From Levilactobacillus namurensis (GTDB lineage Bacteria; Bacillota; Bacilli; Lactobacillales; Lactobacillaceae), in NCBI RefSeq assembly GCF_032197885.1, contig NZ_CP134159.1, positions 1,922,001 to 1,986,000 of the forward strand: 64,000 bases of DNA, given 5' to 3'. A program made the translations under genes and the position numbers. Shown here one piece after another: positions 34,860-44,101 of the stretch (position 1 is the first letter of the stretch; each line of letters starts with the position of its first letter). The notes below the pieces were generated by a model. That model was not told the DNA's origin and did not search any database. It worked only from the letters and a program-made list of their open reading frames with translations.

Positions 34860-35714
34860 TCACTGCTTAACAGGTAGATGTGTCGTTATAAAGTTTAAAA
34901 TCTTGTCCCAGACCTGCTGACTCCAAAAGTTACTCTCATGATCGGCACCCACGACCGTCACTGTCTCAACTTCATAACCATCACTGTCCAAACGCAAAGC
35001 CATTTCTGGCATCTGGTTGTAGGGTACCAGCGTATCCTCAGACCCATGCATCAGTAAAAATGGTGGATAATTTCGCCCAGGCCGAACTTGAAAGAAGGGA
35101 CTCATCTGTTCTAGCGTATTGGAATAGCGACTATTTTCTAGTTTCTGCGTGACTTCAACAAATTCATCTTGATCCTTAATTGCCACTACGTTCGACACGC
35201 CAAAGCAACTAATGACCACATCAACCTTATCCGAAAAATCAGAATAATCAGATGTTTCATATTGCGGGTCATCCGCCGTTAAACCAACCAATTGTACGGC
35301 ATTACCACCAGAAGAGGTACCTAACCCGATTACTTGTTCCGGATTAATACAGTACTTCTTGGCGTGAGCCCTTAAGAAACGAATGGCACATTTAACATCC
35401 ATTAGGTAATCCGGAAAAGGATTGTTTTTAAAGGCGTTGCGGTGTCTAACCATGGCCACAATGTATCCCTTCTTAGCCATTTCTGCCAACTGAACGACCT
35501 CAAAACCATTATCCGCTAGTTGCCACCCACTTCCCTGGACAAAGACGATCAATGGATAAGTCTTATCCGTGGGATCTTCCAGCGACACCTGCCAAGGAAC
35601 AATTAAATCTAGCGTTTGCTCAGGCCCTTTACTATCGTGGCAGTAGGGAATATCTTGCATCACAGAATATAACCCCGCATAATGTTCATTCATCGGTAAC
35701 TGACTTTTAAGCAT
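34860..35714 (-). CDS. Alpha/beta-hydrolase, acetylesterase-like
   Basis: A 284-residue esterase of the BD-FAE/HSL-related group. YPLIVFVQGSGWQ near residue 60 stands for the HGGGW oxyanion block with Gln-Gly-Ser-Gly; GLGTSSGGNAVQL contains the nucleophile Ser (G-T-S-S-G-G); FLLMHGSEDTLVPYNQMPEM gives the acid and VGADHESNFW the His. No signal peptide, so it is cytosolic and would act on imported oligosaccharides. ATG 35714 follows GAGGG at 7 bp. It lies fourth in the operon, 48 bp after the GH43 gene. Deacetylation or deferuloylation of arabino-oligosaccharides fits the neighbours but is inferred. Confidence 0.85.
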   Translation of the reverse strand: MLKSQLPMNEHYAGLYSVMQDIPYCHDSKGPEQTLDLIVPWQVSLEDPTDKTYPLIVFVQGSGWQLADNGFEVVQLAEMAKKGYIVAMVRHRNAFKNNPFPDYLMDVKCAIRFLRAHAKKYCINPEQVIGLGTSSGGNAVQLVGLTADDPQYETSDYSDFSDKVDVVISCFGVSNVVAIKDQDEFVEVTQKLENSRYSNTLEQMSPFFQVRPGRNYPPFLLMHGSEDTLVPYNQMPEMALRLDSDGYEVETVTVVGADHESNFWSQQVWDKILNFITTHLPVKQ

Positions 35715-35762
35715 TGAACTACCCTCTTTTTTCACATCTTCGACAAACTACTTCTTACCACT

Positions 35763-37568
35763 CTATCGGGAATCAATCCGCACTTGCGTATTTACGTTAA
35801 CGAGTTCTGGTGCTAAATCCAACGCTTCTGTCAGCCCTAGATCTGGTTCACCATCAACATCAAAATGAACACGCCGAATGCCAGAACTACGAGGCCCTTC
35901 CTTCCCCGGATGGGCATGATAACTGTTCCAATAGTGTCCTTCATCGTCAATGACATAAGCGTTATGCCCTGGTCCGAATTCACCTGGAACGGTGTTAGAA
36001 GTTAAAATTGGATAATTATTTTTCCGCCAATTTTCGGCATTCAAGGGATCTAAGTGAGCGTCCATACTCAACAATCCCACCACATAGCTATCATCAATCA
36101 ACGCACCGGAGTAAGTCAGGTACAACTTTCCTTGCCGCTGAATAGCAAACGGACCTTCGTTCACGGGTGCTCGATTATTTTCCCAGCTATAAGTCGGTTT
36201 AGCAATAACTTGAGGTTCTGAAACCAATTGCCATGGTTGCGCCTTATCAACTTCAGCGATATATAACCACGCCCCTAGATCCTTAGGAATGAACTGCCGT
36301 TGGGACCAAACAACATAGCACCTTTCATGAATTTGAAACTCCGTCATATCCAACGTAATTCCCTGTTTAAAGAGTGGTTCGCCATCGGTTCGTACAACTC
36401 GTTTGGGAGCCATCCAATCTTCCTTCACCATCGGATTGCCATTCGGCTTTAAGGCCATGACGAAAGACTGAACGTCTTCAAAGCGGTCAGCCGTTGCGGA
36501 ATGGAAAATAAACAGTTGATCACCAATGATGTGAAACTCCGGTGCCCATAGTAAGTTTCCTACGGAGTCATACATATCGCTATCCAATATCTTAACCTCT
36601 TGAGCCGTAACGAGTTCCGGCACAGAATTGGCTTCTCGAATATACAAGCTGTGATTACGGTCCGCATCATTGGTGGCAATAAAGTAATACTTTCCGTGCC
36701 AGCGTCCAATGCAAGGGTCCGCCCGATCCAATGCCATTGGAAAAATGAAATGGTCCTGATGAATCCTTCCTTTTAACGTAACATCTTGTGATTTTGTAAA
36801 ATCTACGTCCTGATCATACCAATCAATTTGCTTTTTAGTCTTTGTCCCATCACTATACTTGGCAACGGCTTTGATCTCTTCTAATTCTGCTGAATCATGT
36901 ACAGTCACGTCTTGTGGGACAAGATTTTCCACGTTACGTGGCTCAGTTAGCTTCTTGATCAGATAGTCTCCCAAATCATCGCTGATTGTAACCACACTCC
37001 GCGGTAAGCAATCCTTAATCCCATCCGTCATGTATCCTGCTACTTTAGGCGGCATTTTTTTAAGTTCTTGCTGGTGCTGACCACTAGTTTCAAATCTTTG
37101 GGTATCTTCATCAAACCAGAAATCTGCGACATAAACTTTCCCTGATACTTCCCGCCAAAAGACTTGGTGCGTCAGCTGGTCGTCTACCCGCACTTCTAAG
37201 ATGAGATCATTCCCAATCTTAAGTGGCTTTAACTGCGAATAGTGTACAAAATCTTTAGTCGTAAAACACAGCAACTTGCCCTTAGCGCCTAAATCGTTTT
37301 CACCCTGTGGTCCCGTCTGAATGGCGAAGATACCGAATAAGTCTGCCTTAATTTGAAAAGCACACGGTTGAATCAACGTCTTAGCAATAATACTACCGTC
37401 CCCTGCTTCGACTCCTTTAGGAAATAGCACCCCATAATTATGATTTAACGGCTGAAACGCCAACCCATTTTGCGCAATCGCTAAATGCATAGAATGAGAT
37501 AATTTTGCATCGTAACCTTCCTTGTTCCACGGATCACGTTCATAACAAAGCAGTTGATAATTTTTCAT
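35763..37568 (-). CDS. Glycoside hydrolase family 43 protein with inserted Ig-like segment
   Basis: A 601-residue cytosolic protein. The N-terminal 200 residues resemble the five-blade GH43 fold start (MKNYQLLCYERDPWNKEGYD), followed by a Big_4/Ig-like segment near residues 225-275 (AVAKYSDGTKTKKQIDWYDQ). The full GH43 catalytic region then runs from about 290: ALDRADPCIGRWHGKYYFIA with the catalytic base Asp, LLWAPEFHIIGDQLFIFHSA, and VNEGPFAIQRQGKLYLTYSG with the acid Glu. The family includes arabinofuranosidases, arabinanases and beta-xylosidases; operon context with GH51 suggests arabino-oligosaccharides. ATG 37568 (GAGG upstream) is chosen over a 24-codon longer frame that overlaps the transporter gene. 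It is 40 bp downstream of the transporter. Confidence 0.88.
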   Translation of the reverse strand: MKNYQLLCYERDPWNKEGYDAKLSHSMHLAIAQNGLAFQPLNHNYGVLFPKGVEAGDGSIIAKTLIQPCAFQIKADLFGIFAIQTGPQGENDLGAKGKLLCFTTKDFVHYSQLKPLKIGNDLILEVRVDDQLTHQVFWREVSGKVYVADFWFDEDTQRFETSGQHQQELKKMPPKVAGYMTDGIKDCLPRSVVTISDDLGDYLIKKLTEPRNVENLVPQDVTVHDSAELEEIKAVAKYSDGTKTKKQIDWYDQDVDFTKSQDVTLKGRIHQDHFIFPMALDRADPCIGRWHGKYYFIATNDADRNHSLYIREANSVPELVTAQEVKILDSDMYDSVGNLLWAPEFHIIGDQLFIFHSATADRFEDVQSFVMALKPNGNPMVKEDWMAPKRVVRTDGEPLFKQGITLDMTEFQIHERCYVVWSQRQFIPKDLGAWLYIAEVDKAQPWQLVSEPQVIAKPTYSWENNRAPVNEGPFAIQRQGKLYLTYSGALIDDSYVVGLLSMDAHLDPLNAENWRKNNYPILTSNTVPGEFGPGHNAYVIDDEGHYWNSYHAHPGKEGPRSSGIRRVHFDVDGEPDLGLTEALDLAPELVNVNTQVRIDSR

Positions 37569-37608
37569 AATTAACGACCTCGAAAACTTTCTCACGTGTT
37601 TTTTAAGA

Positions 37609-39018
37609 CTACTTAGCTGCCTTGGCATTCCGTTCGTCAATTTCCCGGCTCATCTTGTCCATGCTACTATCAGTAATGGAGTAGAAGCTAAACAAGATCA
37701 TGCTGATAACGATGAAAATGATTGGCAACAATGACTGCATCGTCAAAATTCCGTGTAACGTTCCAGCTGCTTGCGTCTTCAAAGCGGCATCGAAGCCGAT
37801 AAACTTCAAGAAGTAACCTGGCACAACACCACCAAGGGCTAACCCTAAAGCAACGGCAAATGAACAAACTGAACTAATAATCGCGTTTTCACGCTTCCCC
37901 GTCTTCCATTCACCATAGTTAACAATTTCCGTTTCAAACGCCCACATGTAACCAGTTGTCACAATCATCCCAACGGAAGCTAATAACTTACCAGTCATCA
38001 CTAAGGCAACATTATGCACATTACCAAAGTATAGGATCAACAATCCGACCATTAAGACACCACTAAAGCCCAACATAAGCCCCTTACGACCTAAACGACG
38101 CTTAAACCAAGGGAACAGGGGTACCAAAATAAATGACGGAATTGATGCTAATAAGTTAAAGTACTTCAGTAAGTCTGGACGTTGCATGTTATACGTCACG
38201 TAATAGGAACCTGCAGAATTGACAATCGTCATAAAGATAAAGGCTAAAATTAAGTAAACCAAGAAGATGGAGAATGGCTTGTTAACTTTCATCTGAACAA
38301 AAATGTCTTTAAACGAAACCGTTTCCGTTGCCTCTGCAGTCATATGGTAATGTTCATGAATTCTTGAGAAGGCAAAGAGCAGACCGACTAAACCAACAAT
38401 CGCGAAGATCCCCATGGTCATAAACCAGCCTTTTTGTGAAGCTTGGCCCGTGTAGGCACCAGAGAATCCAGTAACCAGGAATGGCACCCCAAACGAGATA
38501 CACATCCCACCAACGTTGGAGCAGAACATACTGTACGCATTCAACTGGGCAATTTCATCATTGTCTCGGGTCATCGCTGCCGGCATCGCACCCAGCGGCG
38601 ATAAGAACGTGTTTAATAATGACAGGCCCACATAAGTTGTATAAGCATAAATCAACTTCATAACATAGGTCGTATCAACGGAATAGAAACACAAGACGGA
38701 TAAGATTGCATATGGTAATGACAAGTACAGCAGGTATCCCCGATATTTCCCAAACTTCGTCGTCCGTTTATCCACCCAAGTTCCATAAATTGGACTCGCG
38801 ACCGCATCAATAATCCGTACGAGCAAGAATATAGTTGCAGTATCTGCTGGTTTTAGTCCATACACATTCGTGTAGAAGAAAAGCAGATAGGTACTAACCA
38901 CGTTGAAAATCAAATTGACCGACATTGACCCAATGCCTTGTCCCAGTTTTTCTGAGAACTTTAGCTTTGGCATAACTTTGGCTTGTGAATTTTGCGCTTG
39001 TGCCTGATTATTTTCCAA
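37609..39018 (-). CDS. GPH-family glycoside/pentoside-hexuronide symporter
   Basis: A 469-residue, 12-helix cation symporter (MelB/XylP/XynB-like). KLKFSEKLGQGIGSMSVNLI and TATIFLLVRIIDAVASPIYG, WVDKRTTKFGKYRGYLLY are the typical GPH blocks with the cation-site Asp and the helix 2-3 loop. The start is TTG 39018 with GGAGGGG 6 bp before it; no ATG is better placed. It imports arabinosides or arabinoxylo-oligosaccharides, given that it sits between GH51 and GH43 genes. It starts 17 bp after the GH51 gene. Confidence 0.92.
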   Translation of the reverse strand: MENNQAQAQNSQAKVMPKLKFSEKLGQGIGSMSVNLIFNVVSTYLLFFYTNVYGLKPADTATIFLLVRIIDAVASPIYGTWVDKRTTKFGKYRGYLLYLSLPYAILSVLCFYSVDTTYVMKLIYAYTTYVGLSLLNTFLSPLGAMPAAMTRDNDEIAQLNAYSMFCSNVGGMCISFGVPFLVTGFSGAYTGQASQKGWFMTMGIFAIVGLVGLLFAFSRIHEHYHMTAEATETVSFKDIFVQMKVNKPFSIFLVYLILAFIFMTIVNSAGSYYVTYNMQRPDLLKYFNLLASIPSFILVPLFPWFKRRLGRKGLMLGFSGVLMVGLLILYFGNVHNVALVMTGKLLASVGMIVTTGYMWAFETEIVNYGEWKTGKRENAIISSVCSFAVALGLALGGVVPGYFLKFIGFDAALKTQAAGTLHGILTMQSLLPIIFIVISMILFSFYSITDSSMDKMSREIDERNAKAAK

Positions 39019-39035
39019 AATTTTCCCCTCCAGCT

Positions 39036-40469
39036 CTATTTAATCGGGAACTTCAACGTCACAATCTCCATTGGTTCTAGATTCAACTTAAGGTCATGAT
39101 CCATAACTTTGAACCCAGTAAAGTCTTGATCCGTAACAACATCTGGATGTGCAACATCGTTATGCGCATTCATTTGGGAACTGCTCAAGCATTTAGCATA
39201 CGTTGTCTGGCCTAAACTTTGAGGCAACGTTAGAGTTAAATCATGGTTTTTTTCTGGGTTAACATTGCAGACCGAAATAATATATTCATGATTCTTTTCC
39301 GAAACCGTGTAGTTCAAATCATTGTTGACTTCATGGAAAGCAGCCAGCAACCGTGAATCTTGATGCAACTTGAACATCTTAAAGACATAGTAGGTTGGCG
39401 TTAACACTATCTGCGAACCATCCGTCATAATCATACTTTGCAAGACGTTAATCATCTGAGCAATATTTGCCATCTTAATCCGATCAGCGTATTTATTGAA
39501 GATATTTAACGTTGTCGCGGCAACAACTGCATCCCGCATCGTATTTTGCTGAATCAAGAATGCTGGATTCGTCCCTGCCAAAGGTTCAAACCAAGTCCCC
39601 CACTCATCCACAATCAGGTCCGTCGTTTTAGGAATCAGTTCAAGGTGCCGTGAAATCAAGCTATCCATTTGACGAGCACTATTCAATAAGCTGACCCAGT
39701 CTTCCGTCGTAAAGTTTACGGCATCGCCTTTATGCTCCCAATTGTTCGTCAACGCATAATGGTGCAACGCCATCCCATCCATAAATGGTTCTGCCAACTC
39801 ACTGAGACTCTTAGTCCACGCAAAGTTGTCATCACTGGGACCACTAGCAATCTTATAAAGTGGTCCATTATATTCTGAAACGTAGGTTTGAAAACGCCGA
39901 TAAACGTCCGCATAATACCCAGAGCGCATATAGCCGCCGCCCATCCAAGCCTCATTACCTAAACCTAAGAACTTTACTTTATAAGGTTCCGGGTGACCAT
40001 TCTGCCGCCGTAGGTTAGCAAAATAGGAATCACCATCCGCGGTCATATACTCAATCCAGTTCACCATTTCCTCAACTGTACCGCTTCCCATATTGATGTT
40101 GATATAGGCTTCACACCCCAGCTGACGGCACAGTTCGAAGAATTCATCCGTTCCGAATGAGTTATCCTCAACTACCGCTCCCCAGCTATGGTTGATAGTC
40201 TTTGGCCGCTTTTCAACGGGTCCGATACCATTCTGCCAGTGGTATTCATCTGCATAACTTCCTCCCGGCCACCGCAGGACTGGAATATGTAGCTGTTTCA
40301 GTGCATTTACCACATCACTGCGCAGACCGTTTACATTTTCAATGGGACTATCTTTACCGACCCAAATGCCGTCGTAAATTCCATGACCCAAATGTTCCGC
40401 AAATTGCCCTTGTAAATACTTACTAATCCGTATTTCCTGTTCGGCATGGTCCTCAATCTTGACTTTCAT
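39036..40469 (-). CDS. abfA: Alpha-L-arabinofuranosidase, GH51
   Basis: A 477-residue intracellular GH51 enzyme that releases terminal arabinose from arabinan or arabinoxylan oligosaccharides. The acid/base Glu is in FLGLGNEAWMGGGYM near residue 170, the nucleophile Glu in DLIVDEWGTWFEPLAG near 290. The opening QGQFAEHLGHGIYDGIWVGK and RWPGGSYADEYHWQNGIGP are family-typical. ATG 40469 follows GGAG at 10 bp; an upstream TTG (40484) overlaps the ribosome site. It is the first gene of a five-gene operon. The promoter overlaps a CcpA cre site, and a divergent ArsR-type regulator lies 211 bp away. Confidence 0.94.
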   Translation of the reverse strand: MKVKIEDHAEQEIRISKYLQGQFAEHLGHGIYDGIWVGKDSPIENVNGLRSDVVNALKQLHIPVLRWPGGSYADEYHWQNGIGPVEKRPKTINHSWGAVVEDNSFGTDEFFELCRQLGCEAYININMGSGTVEEMVNWIEYMTADGDSYFANLRRQNGHPEPYKVKFLGLGNEAWMGGGYMRSGYYADVYRRFQTYVSEYNGPLYKIASGPSDDNFAWTKSLSELAEPFMDGMALHHYALTNNWEHKGDAVNFTTEDWVSLLNSARQMDSLISRHLELIPKTTDLIVDEWGTWFEPLAGTNPAFLIQQNTMRDAVVAATTLNIFNKYADRIKMANIAQMINVLQSMIMTDGSQIVLTPTYYVFKMFKLHQDSRLLAAFHEVNNDLNYTVSEKNHEYIISVCNVNPEKNHDLTLTLPQSLGQTTYAKCLSSSQMNAHNDVAHPDVVTDQDFTGFKVMDHDLKLNLEPMEIVTLKFPIK

Positions 40470-40528
40470 CAGTTCACACTCCAAGTAAATAATCTTTAAG
40501 ATATCTTAGTAATCCTGTGCACACCCTT

Positions 40529-40556
40529 ATGTTAGCGCTTGCACAAGCTAAGTCAA
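40529..40556 (-). promoter_or_regulatory. Hemicellulose operon promoter with overlapping CcpA cre
   Basis: On the minus strand TTGACT (40551-40556) and TAACAT (40529-40534) are 16 bp apart. TGCAAGCGCTAACA (40530-40543 reversed) fits the cre consensus TGNAANCGNWNNCA fully and covers the -10, so glucose repression is expected. Confidence 0.82.
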
Positions 40557-40680
40557 TATTGTTTTTGTTGATTAGTCAACTTTTTTCTAAAGTTAAACTC
40601 ATTTTAGTTATTAAAGGTGTATGCTTAGAGTATCGAAAACATCTAAAATAAACATTTACATTAACTAAGGAGCTAAAAGC

Positions 40681-41580
40681 ATGGATCTATCACTGACAAA
40701 CAATTCCTTGCCCGCCTTCTCCGCGCTGGACAATCCAATACGATTGGAAATCATTAATTTGTTATCCAAGTCCAAAATGAACGTTAAGGAAATTGCTACC
40801 GCTGTTGGCCTTAGCAGCACGATTACCATCATGCATTTAAATAAATTAGAAGCCGCCCATATCATTCGAACCGAGAAACATGGTAATCAACGGATTTCTA
40901 TTCTCACGGTCGATAACATCACTATTCACTTTCCTAAGCAACTCTACGTTCCTTACAAAAAATACGAATTCAATCTTCCTATCGGTCAGTACACTAATTA
41001 CCAAGTCAAACCAACTTGCGGGTTGGCAGGTCAGACTGGCTTTATTGGCCAAGTAGATAATCCAAAATACTTTATGAATCCGGAACGAACGGACGCTGGG
41101 ATGCTATGGTTTTCAGAAGGCTTCGTTGAATACACCGTTCCCAACTATTTAACCTCTGAACAACAAATCAAAATGATTGAATTTACCGTCGAACTCAGTT
41201 CAGAATTTCCCTTCTCCAATAACAATTGGCTTTCAGACATTACCATTGCGCTCGCAGGGAAAACGTTAGGTACTTGGACCAGTCCTGGCGATTTTTCAGA
41301 TGTTCGGGGAAAGTACACTCCCGAATGGGTCTACAATGATATGAATCAGTATGGCTTACTCAAAACCATTCGTATTTCAGAATATGGGTCGTTTATCGAC
41401 GGCCACCACTTCTCCGACGTTAAGATTTCCGATATCAATACACATCGTGATAACTGGACGCTCCGATTCTCCGTTCCTCAAACCGCCAAACATTGTGGAG
41501 GATGCACTATTTTTGGAAAACACTTTGGAAATTACAATCAGGATATCCGGTTCCGTACCTACTACCAGGAGAAAGAATAG
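40681..41580 (+). CDS. ArsR-type HTH regulator with large C-terminal ligand domain
   Basis: A 299-residue regulator. Residues 1-85 form an ArsR-like winged helix: SALDNPIRLEIINLLSKSKM, then NVKEIATAVGLSSTITIMHL as the helix-turn-helix. Residues 90-299 are a beta-rich domain (FNLPIGQYTNYQVKPTCGLA, WLSDITIALAGKTLGTWTSP, DNWTLRFSVPQTAKHCGGCT) that looks like a sugar-binding jelly roll, with Cys at four places including a C-G-G-C pair. Plain ArsR proteins are about 110 residues and sense metals; this long architecture accompanies hemicellulose operons, so a sugar ligand is the better guess. It is divergent from the GH51 operon and is likely its specific regulator. GGAGC precedes ATG 40681. Confidence 0.85.
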   Translation: MDLSLTNNSLPAFSALDNPIRLEIINLLSKSKMNVKEIATAVGLSSTITIMHLNKLEAAHIIRTEKHGNQRISILTVDNITIHFPKQLYVPYKKYEFNLPIGQYTNYQVKPTCGLAGQTGFIGQVDNPKYFMNPERTDAGMLWFSEGFVEYTVPNYLTSEQQIKMIEFTVELSSEFPFSNNNWLSDITIALAGKTLGTWTSPGDFSDVRGKYTPEWVYNDMNQYGLLKTIRISEYGSFIDGHHFSDVKISDINTHRDNWTLRFSVPQTAKHCGGCTIFGKHFGNYNQDIRFRTYYQEKE

Positions 41581-41692
41581 CTCACACAATTTAGCTTGAT
41601 TTCTAATCAATTTATTCCTGGTAGCCCCCGGGCGACACAGTAAAAATAACTGCTACAGGCGTTAAGGAATCGCCAAATATGTCTCCCAACAC

Positions 41693-41736
41693 CAAAAAGC
41701 CGCCTAAGATCAAAATCCAATCTTAGACGGTTTTTA
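41693..41736. terminator. Bidirectional terminator
   Basis: AAAAAGCCGCCTAAGAT and ATCTTAGACGGTTTTT pair with one mismatch; it serves the ArsR-type gene and the converging MFS gene. Confidence 0.88.
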
Positions 41737-41750
41737 TAGTTTCCAATACA

Positions 41751-43013
41751 TTAACTAGTCGCAACGGAGACCCGTTTCTTCAACGATAACCACAGGATTC
41801 CCCCTGCGGCACCGATGGCAATCAAGCAACCAATCGCCATGTAGATCCAGATCATGTGGTACGCCTGAGCTGCCGGGTACTTGTCCAGCCAAGCCCCTAC
41901 TTGTGTAAAGACGTAGGCATCAGGCAAGAAGCCAATCGTCGAAATAATGCCGGCCGCAGTTCCCGCTAATTTAACTGGAATGTGGGCTTCGTCTTGCGTC
42001 GCATAATAGACGCCCCGGGTCCCACTGGCCAGAAAACCAATGGCTAAAGTCATCACAATGATGGCGACCGGCGCCGAAGACGGCAAGACCAATAACGACA
42101 GCACGCACGGCAGGAGCAACGCCATGCCGATCATGCACGCCTTAGTCGGCGACTTGATCCACTTATCCGCGATGACCCCGAATAACGGCATCGCCACCAC
42201 ACCGACCCCGTAAGACCGGAACGTTGCCACTAGGCTGACCGTATTGCTCGAAACTCCCATCCCCGTTAAGTACGGCGTGGTATAGGACTGCAACGAAAAG
42301 ACTAAGTACGTCCCAAAAATCAGGAACGACACTAACCACAGGCCCGGCGCCCGGAACAACGCCAGATAATCCGCCTTGGTGGCCTTAGTCGCGCTCTGAT
42401 CCTGATCCGCCTGGTCATCCTTAATATCAACCAAGACGAATGCGGCTAAAATACTGGTCGCAAAGTAACAGAAAGCGTAGAACAACAGGATGGACTTCAT
42501 CCCCATCCGGACACTGACAAAGCGTCCCAGGATGTAGGTCGTTGTAATGGGCAACAGGATTCCAAAGCCGGCCCGAATCCCTTCAGCAAAGCCAAAGTAC
42601 TTTCCCTGGCCTTCACTGCCCCCCAGGATACGAATGACCCGGACGTAGGCTGCCCAGAAAATCAGGGTCCCATCTAAGGCCAACACCGCGTGGATGAACA
42701 GCAAGATTCCGAACGACGGGAAGGTCATGTACCACAGGGTAAAGGCGCCCCCGCAAAGGCTAGAAATGATGATCATCTTTTTCGAGCTGACGCGGTCCGC
42801 CAAGAAGCCCCCGAAGAAGTAGCCAACCAAGCTCGCAATTCCCACCGCACTGGACAGTAACCCCAGCTGGGTGTTGGTAATATGGAGCGCCTGCATCACT
42901 TGATCATAGTACACTTCCCGCAAATAGGGGACGTTGGCAATCGCCCGGCCAAAGAAGGCCAAAAGCCCTATCATGATCCATTTTCTAGTTGCCGAAATCT
43001 TTGACAATTCCAC
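41751..43013 (-). CDS. MFS transporter
   Basis: A 420-residue, 12-helix MFS protein. MIGLLAFFGRAIANVPYLRE opens helix 1; motif A is GGFLADRVSSKK between helices 2 and 3; the family resembles the anion/organic-acid or NarK/OPA-like MFS branch but I cannot name the substrate. GTG 43013 is the start, with AAAGGTGAG upstream. It is the last of four genes in an operon and 37 bp after the racemase-family gene. It is a paralogue of the transporter at 44.1-45.4 kb: both share the YLREV/NLREV-Y and GGxLADRV blocks, as well as LFWAxYxRxIxxLG. Confidence 0.88.
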   Translation of the reverse strand: MELSKISATRKWIMIGLLAFFGRAIANVPYLREVYYDQVMQALHITNTQLGLLSSAVGIASLVGYFFGGFLADRVSSKKMIIISSLCGGAFTLWYMTFPSFGILLFIHAVLALDGTLIFWAAYVRVIRILGGSEGQGKYFGFAEGIRAGFGILLPITTTYILGRFVSVRMGMKSILLFYAFCYFATSILAAFVLVDIKDDQADQDQSATKATKADYLALFRAPGLWLVSFLIFGTYLVFSLQSYTTPYLTGMGVSSNTVSLVATFRSYGVGVVAMPLFGVIADKWIKSPTKACMIGMALLLPCVLSLLVLPSSAPVAIIVMTLAIGFLASGTRGVYYATQDEAHIPVKLAGTAAGIISTIGFLPDAYVFTQVGAWLDKYPAAQAYHMIWIYMAIGCLIAIGAAGGILWLSLKKRVSVATS

Positions 43014-43049
43014 GGTTTCTCACCTTTCCCTTCACAACTTCAGACCTTG

Positions 43050-44096
43050 TTACCAGATATCACCAATCTTGAACCCGTCTGGGAACGGATCCGTCTCGTC
43101 CAAGACCCACTTGCTGTACCCGTAGATCCAGCAATGGCCCCCGACCGTGGGAATAATCCCCTTGTGGCCGTGAATCTCCGTATCGGCGATGGCTCGGCCG
43201 TCAAAGCGAATGCCCAATAAGCCTTCGTTGATGAACGGCTGGTTCAACTTCAACCGACCCTTCGCCCGTTCAATCGACATCAACGCACAAGTCCCAGTTC
43301 CACAGACACCCCGGTCTAGAGCACCGGTCCAGGTCTCTGGCTTATCGAAATCCACTTCCTTGGATGGGTACCAGTTCGACGTCCGCATGTAGACGTCCGG
43401 ATCATCTGACGGTTCGTGCATCATCGATAAGGTAATCCCGATTCCGGGGTAATCTGGGTGCGAGACGGGTAACTGTTCCTTTGCGGCCGTCGTGACTAAC
43501 GACGAGATCTTCGCAATTTCGCGCCCGTTTTCGGGAACCAGCTTCAAGCCGAACTGCGTCGCGTCGATGCAGGTGTAGAACATCCCGCCCCACGCGATAT
43601 CGACCTTAACTTTCCCAATGTGCGGTACGTCGATCTCCTTATCCAGATAAACTGGAAAGGCCGGCACGTTCTTGAAGGTTACCTGGGTAACTTTTCCGTT
43701 ATGGCAATCAGCTTTGATATGAATCAGTCCTGCCGGTGCCTCAAGGTCGAACTCACTGACCGGTTCCGTCATCGGGATCATCCCCGTTTCCAGAAGCGCC
43801 GTCGCCACCGCGATGGTATTGCCCCCACTCATCATAGGGTATTCGGTCTGTTCCATGATGATGTAGCCGGCGGACGCTTTAGGGTCCTTGGCCGGAACGA
43901 TCAGGTTCGCACAGGTCGCAGGGATTCCCCGCGGTTCCCGCAACATCAGGTTCTTGACCTGGTTATCATTCTCTTGTAACCAATTCCGCATCTCGTAGAC
44001 GGAATCTCCTGGAATCGTGGGCACCCCACTGGTGATGACCCGCATGGGTTCGCCTTCGTGACACTCTACTGAATCAAACATTCTTTTGAAAGCCAT
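43050..44096 (-). CDS. Proline racemase superfamily protein with Ser/Cys active-site pair
   Basis: A 348-residue PF05544 protein (DapF-like fold). The second catalytic motif DRGVCGTGTCALMS keeps its Cys near residue 255. The first motif, usually MCGHGTIAVAT, is MSGGNTIAVATALLETG near residue 92: Cys becomes Ser, and the following His-Gly becomes Gly-Asn. In this superfamily Cys/Cys pairs racemise or epimerise proline or hydroxyproline, Cys/Thr enzymes dehydrate trans-3-hydroxyproline, and Ser/Cys variants exist; the G-N change makes assignment unsafe. RVITSGVPTIPGDSVYEMRN is the usual start. ATG 44096 follows GGAAGGA; the ribosome site lies in the end of the upstream transporter gene. It sits between two MFS transporters and after a dehydrogenase, suggesting uptake and conversion of an amino or hydroxy acid. 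Confidence 0.9.
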   Translation of the reverse strand: MAFKRMFDSVECHEGEPMRVITSGVPTIPGDSVYEMRNWLQENDNQVKNLMLREPRGIPATCANLIVPAKDPKASAGYIIMEQTEYPMMSGGNTIAVATALLETGMIPMTEPVSEFDLEAPAGLIHIKADCHNGKVTQVTFKNVPAFPVYLDKEIDVPHIGKVKVDIAWGGMFYTCIDATQFGLKLVPENGREIAKISSLVTTAAKEQLPVSHPDYPGIGITLSMMHEPSDDPDVYMRTSNWYPSKEVDFDKPETWTGALDRGVCGTGTCALMSIERAKGRLKLNQPFINEGLLGIRFDGRAIADTEIHGHKGIIPTVGGHCWIYGYSKWVLDETDPFPDGFKIGDIW

Positions 44097-44101
44097 AGTT
44101 G

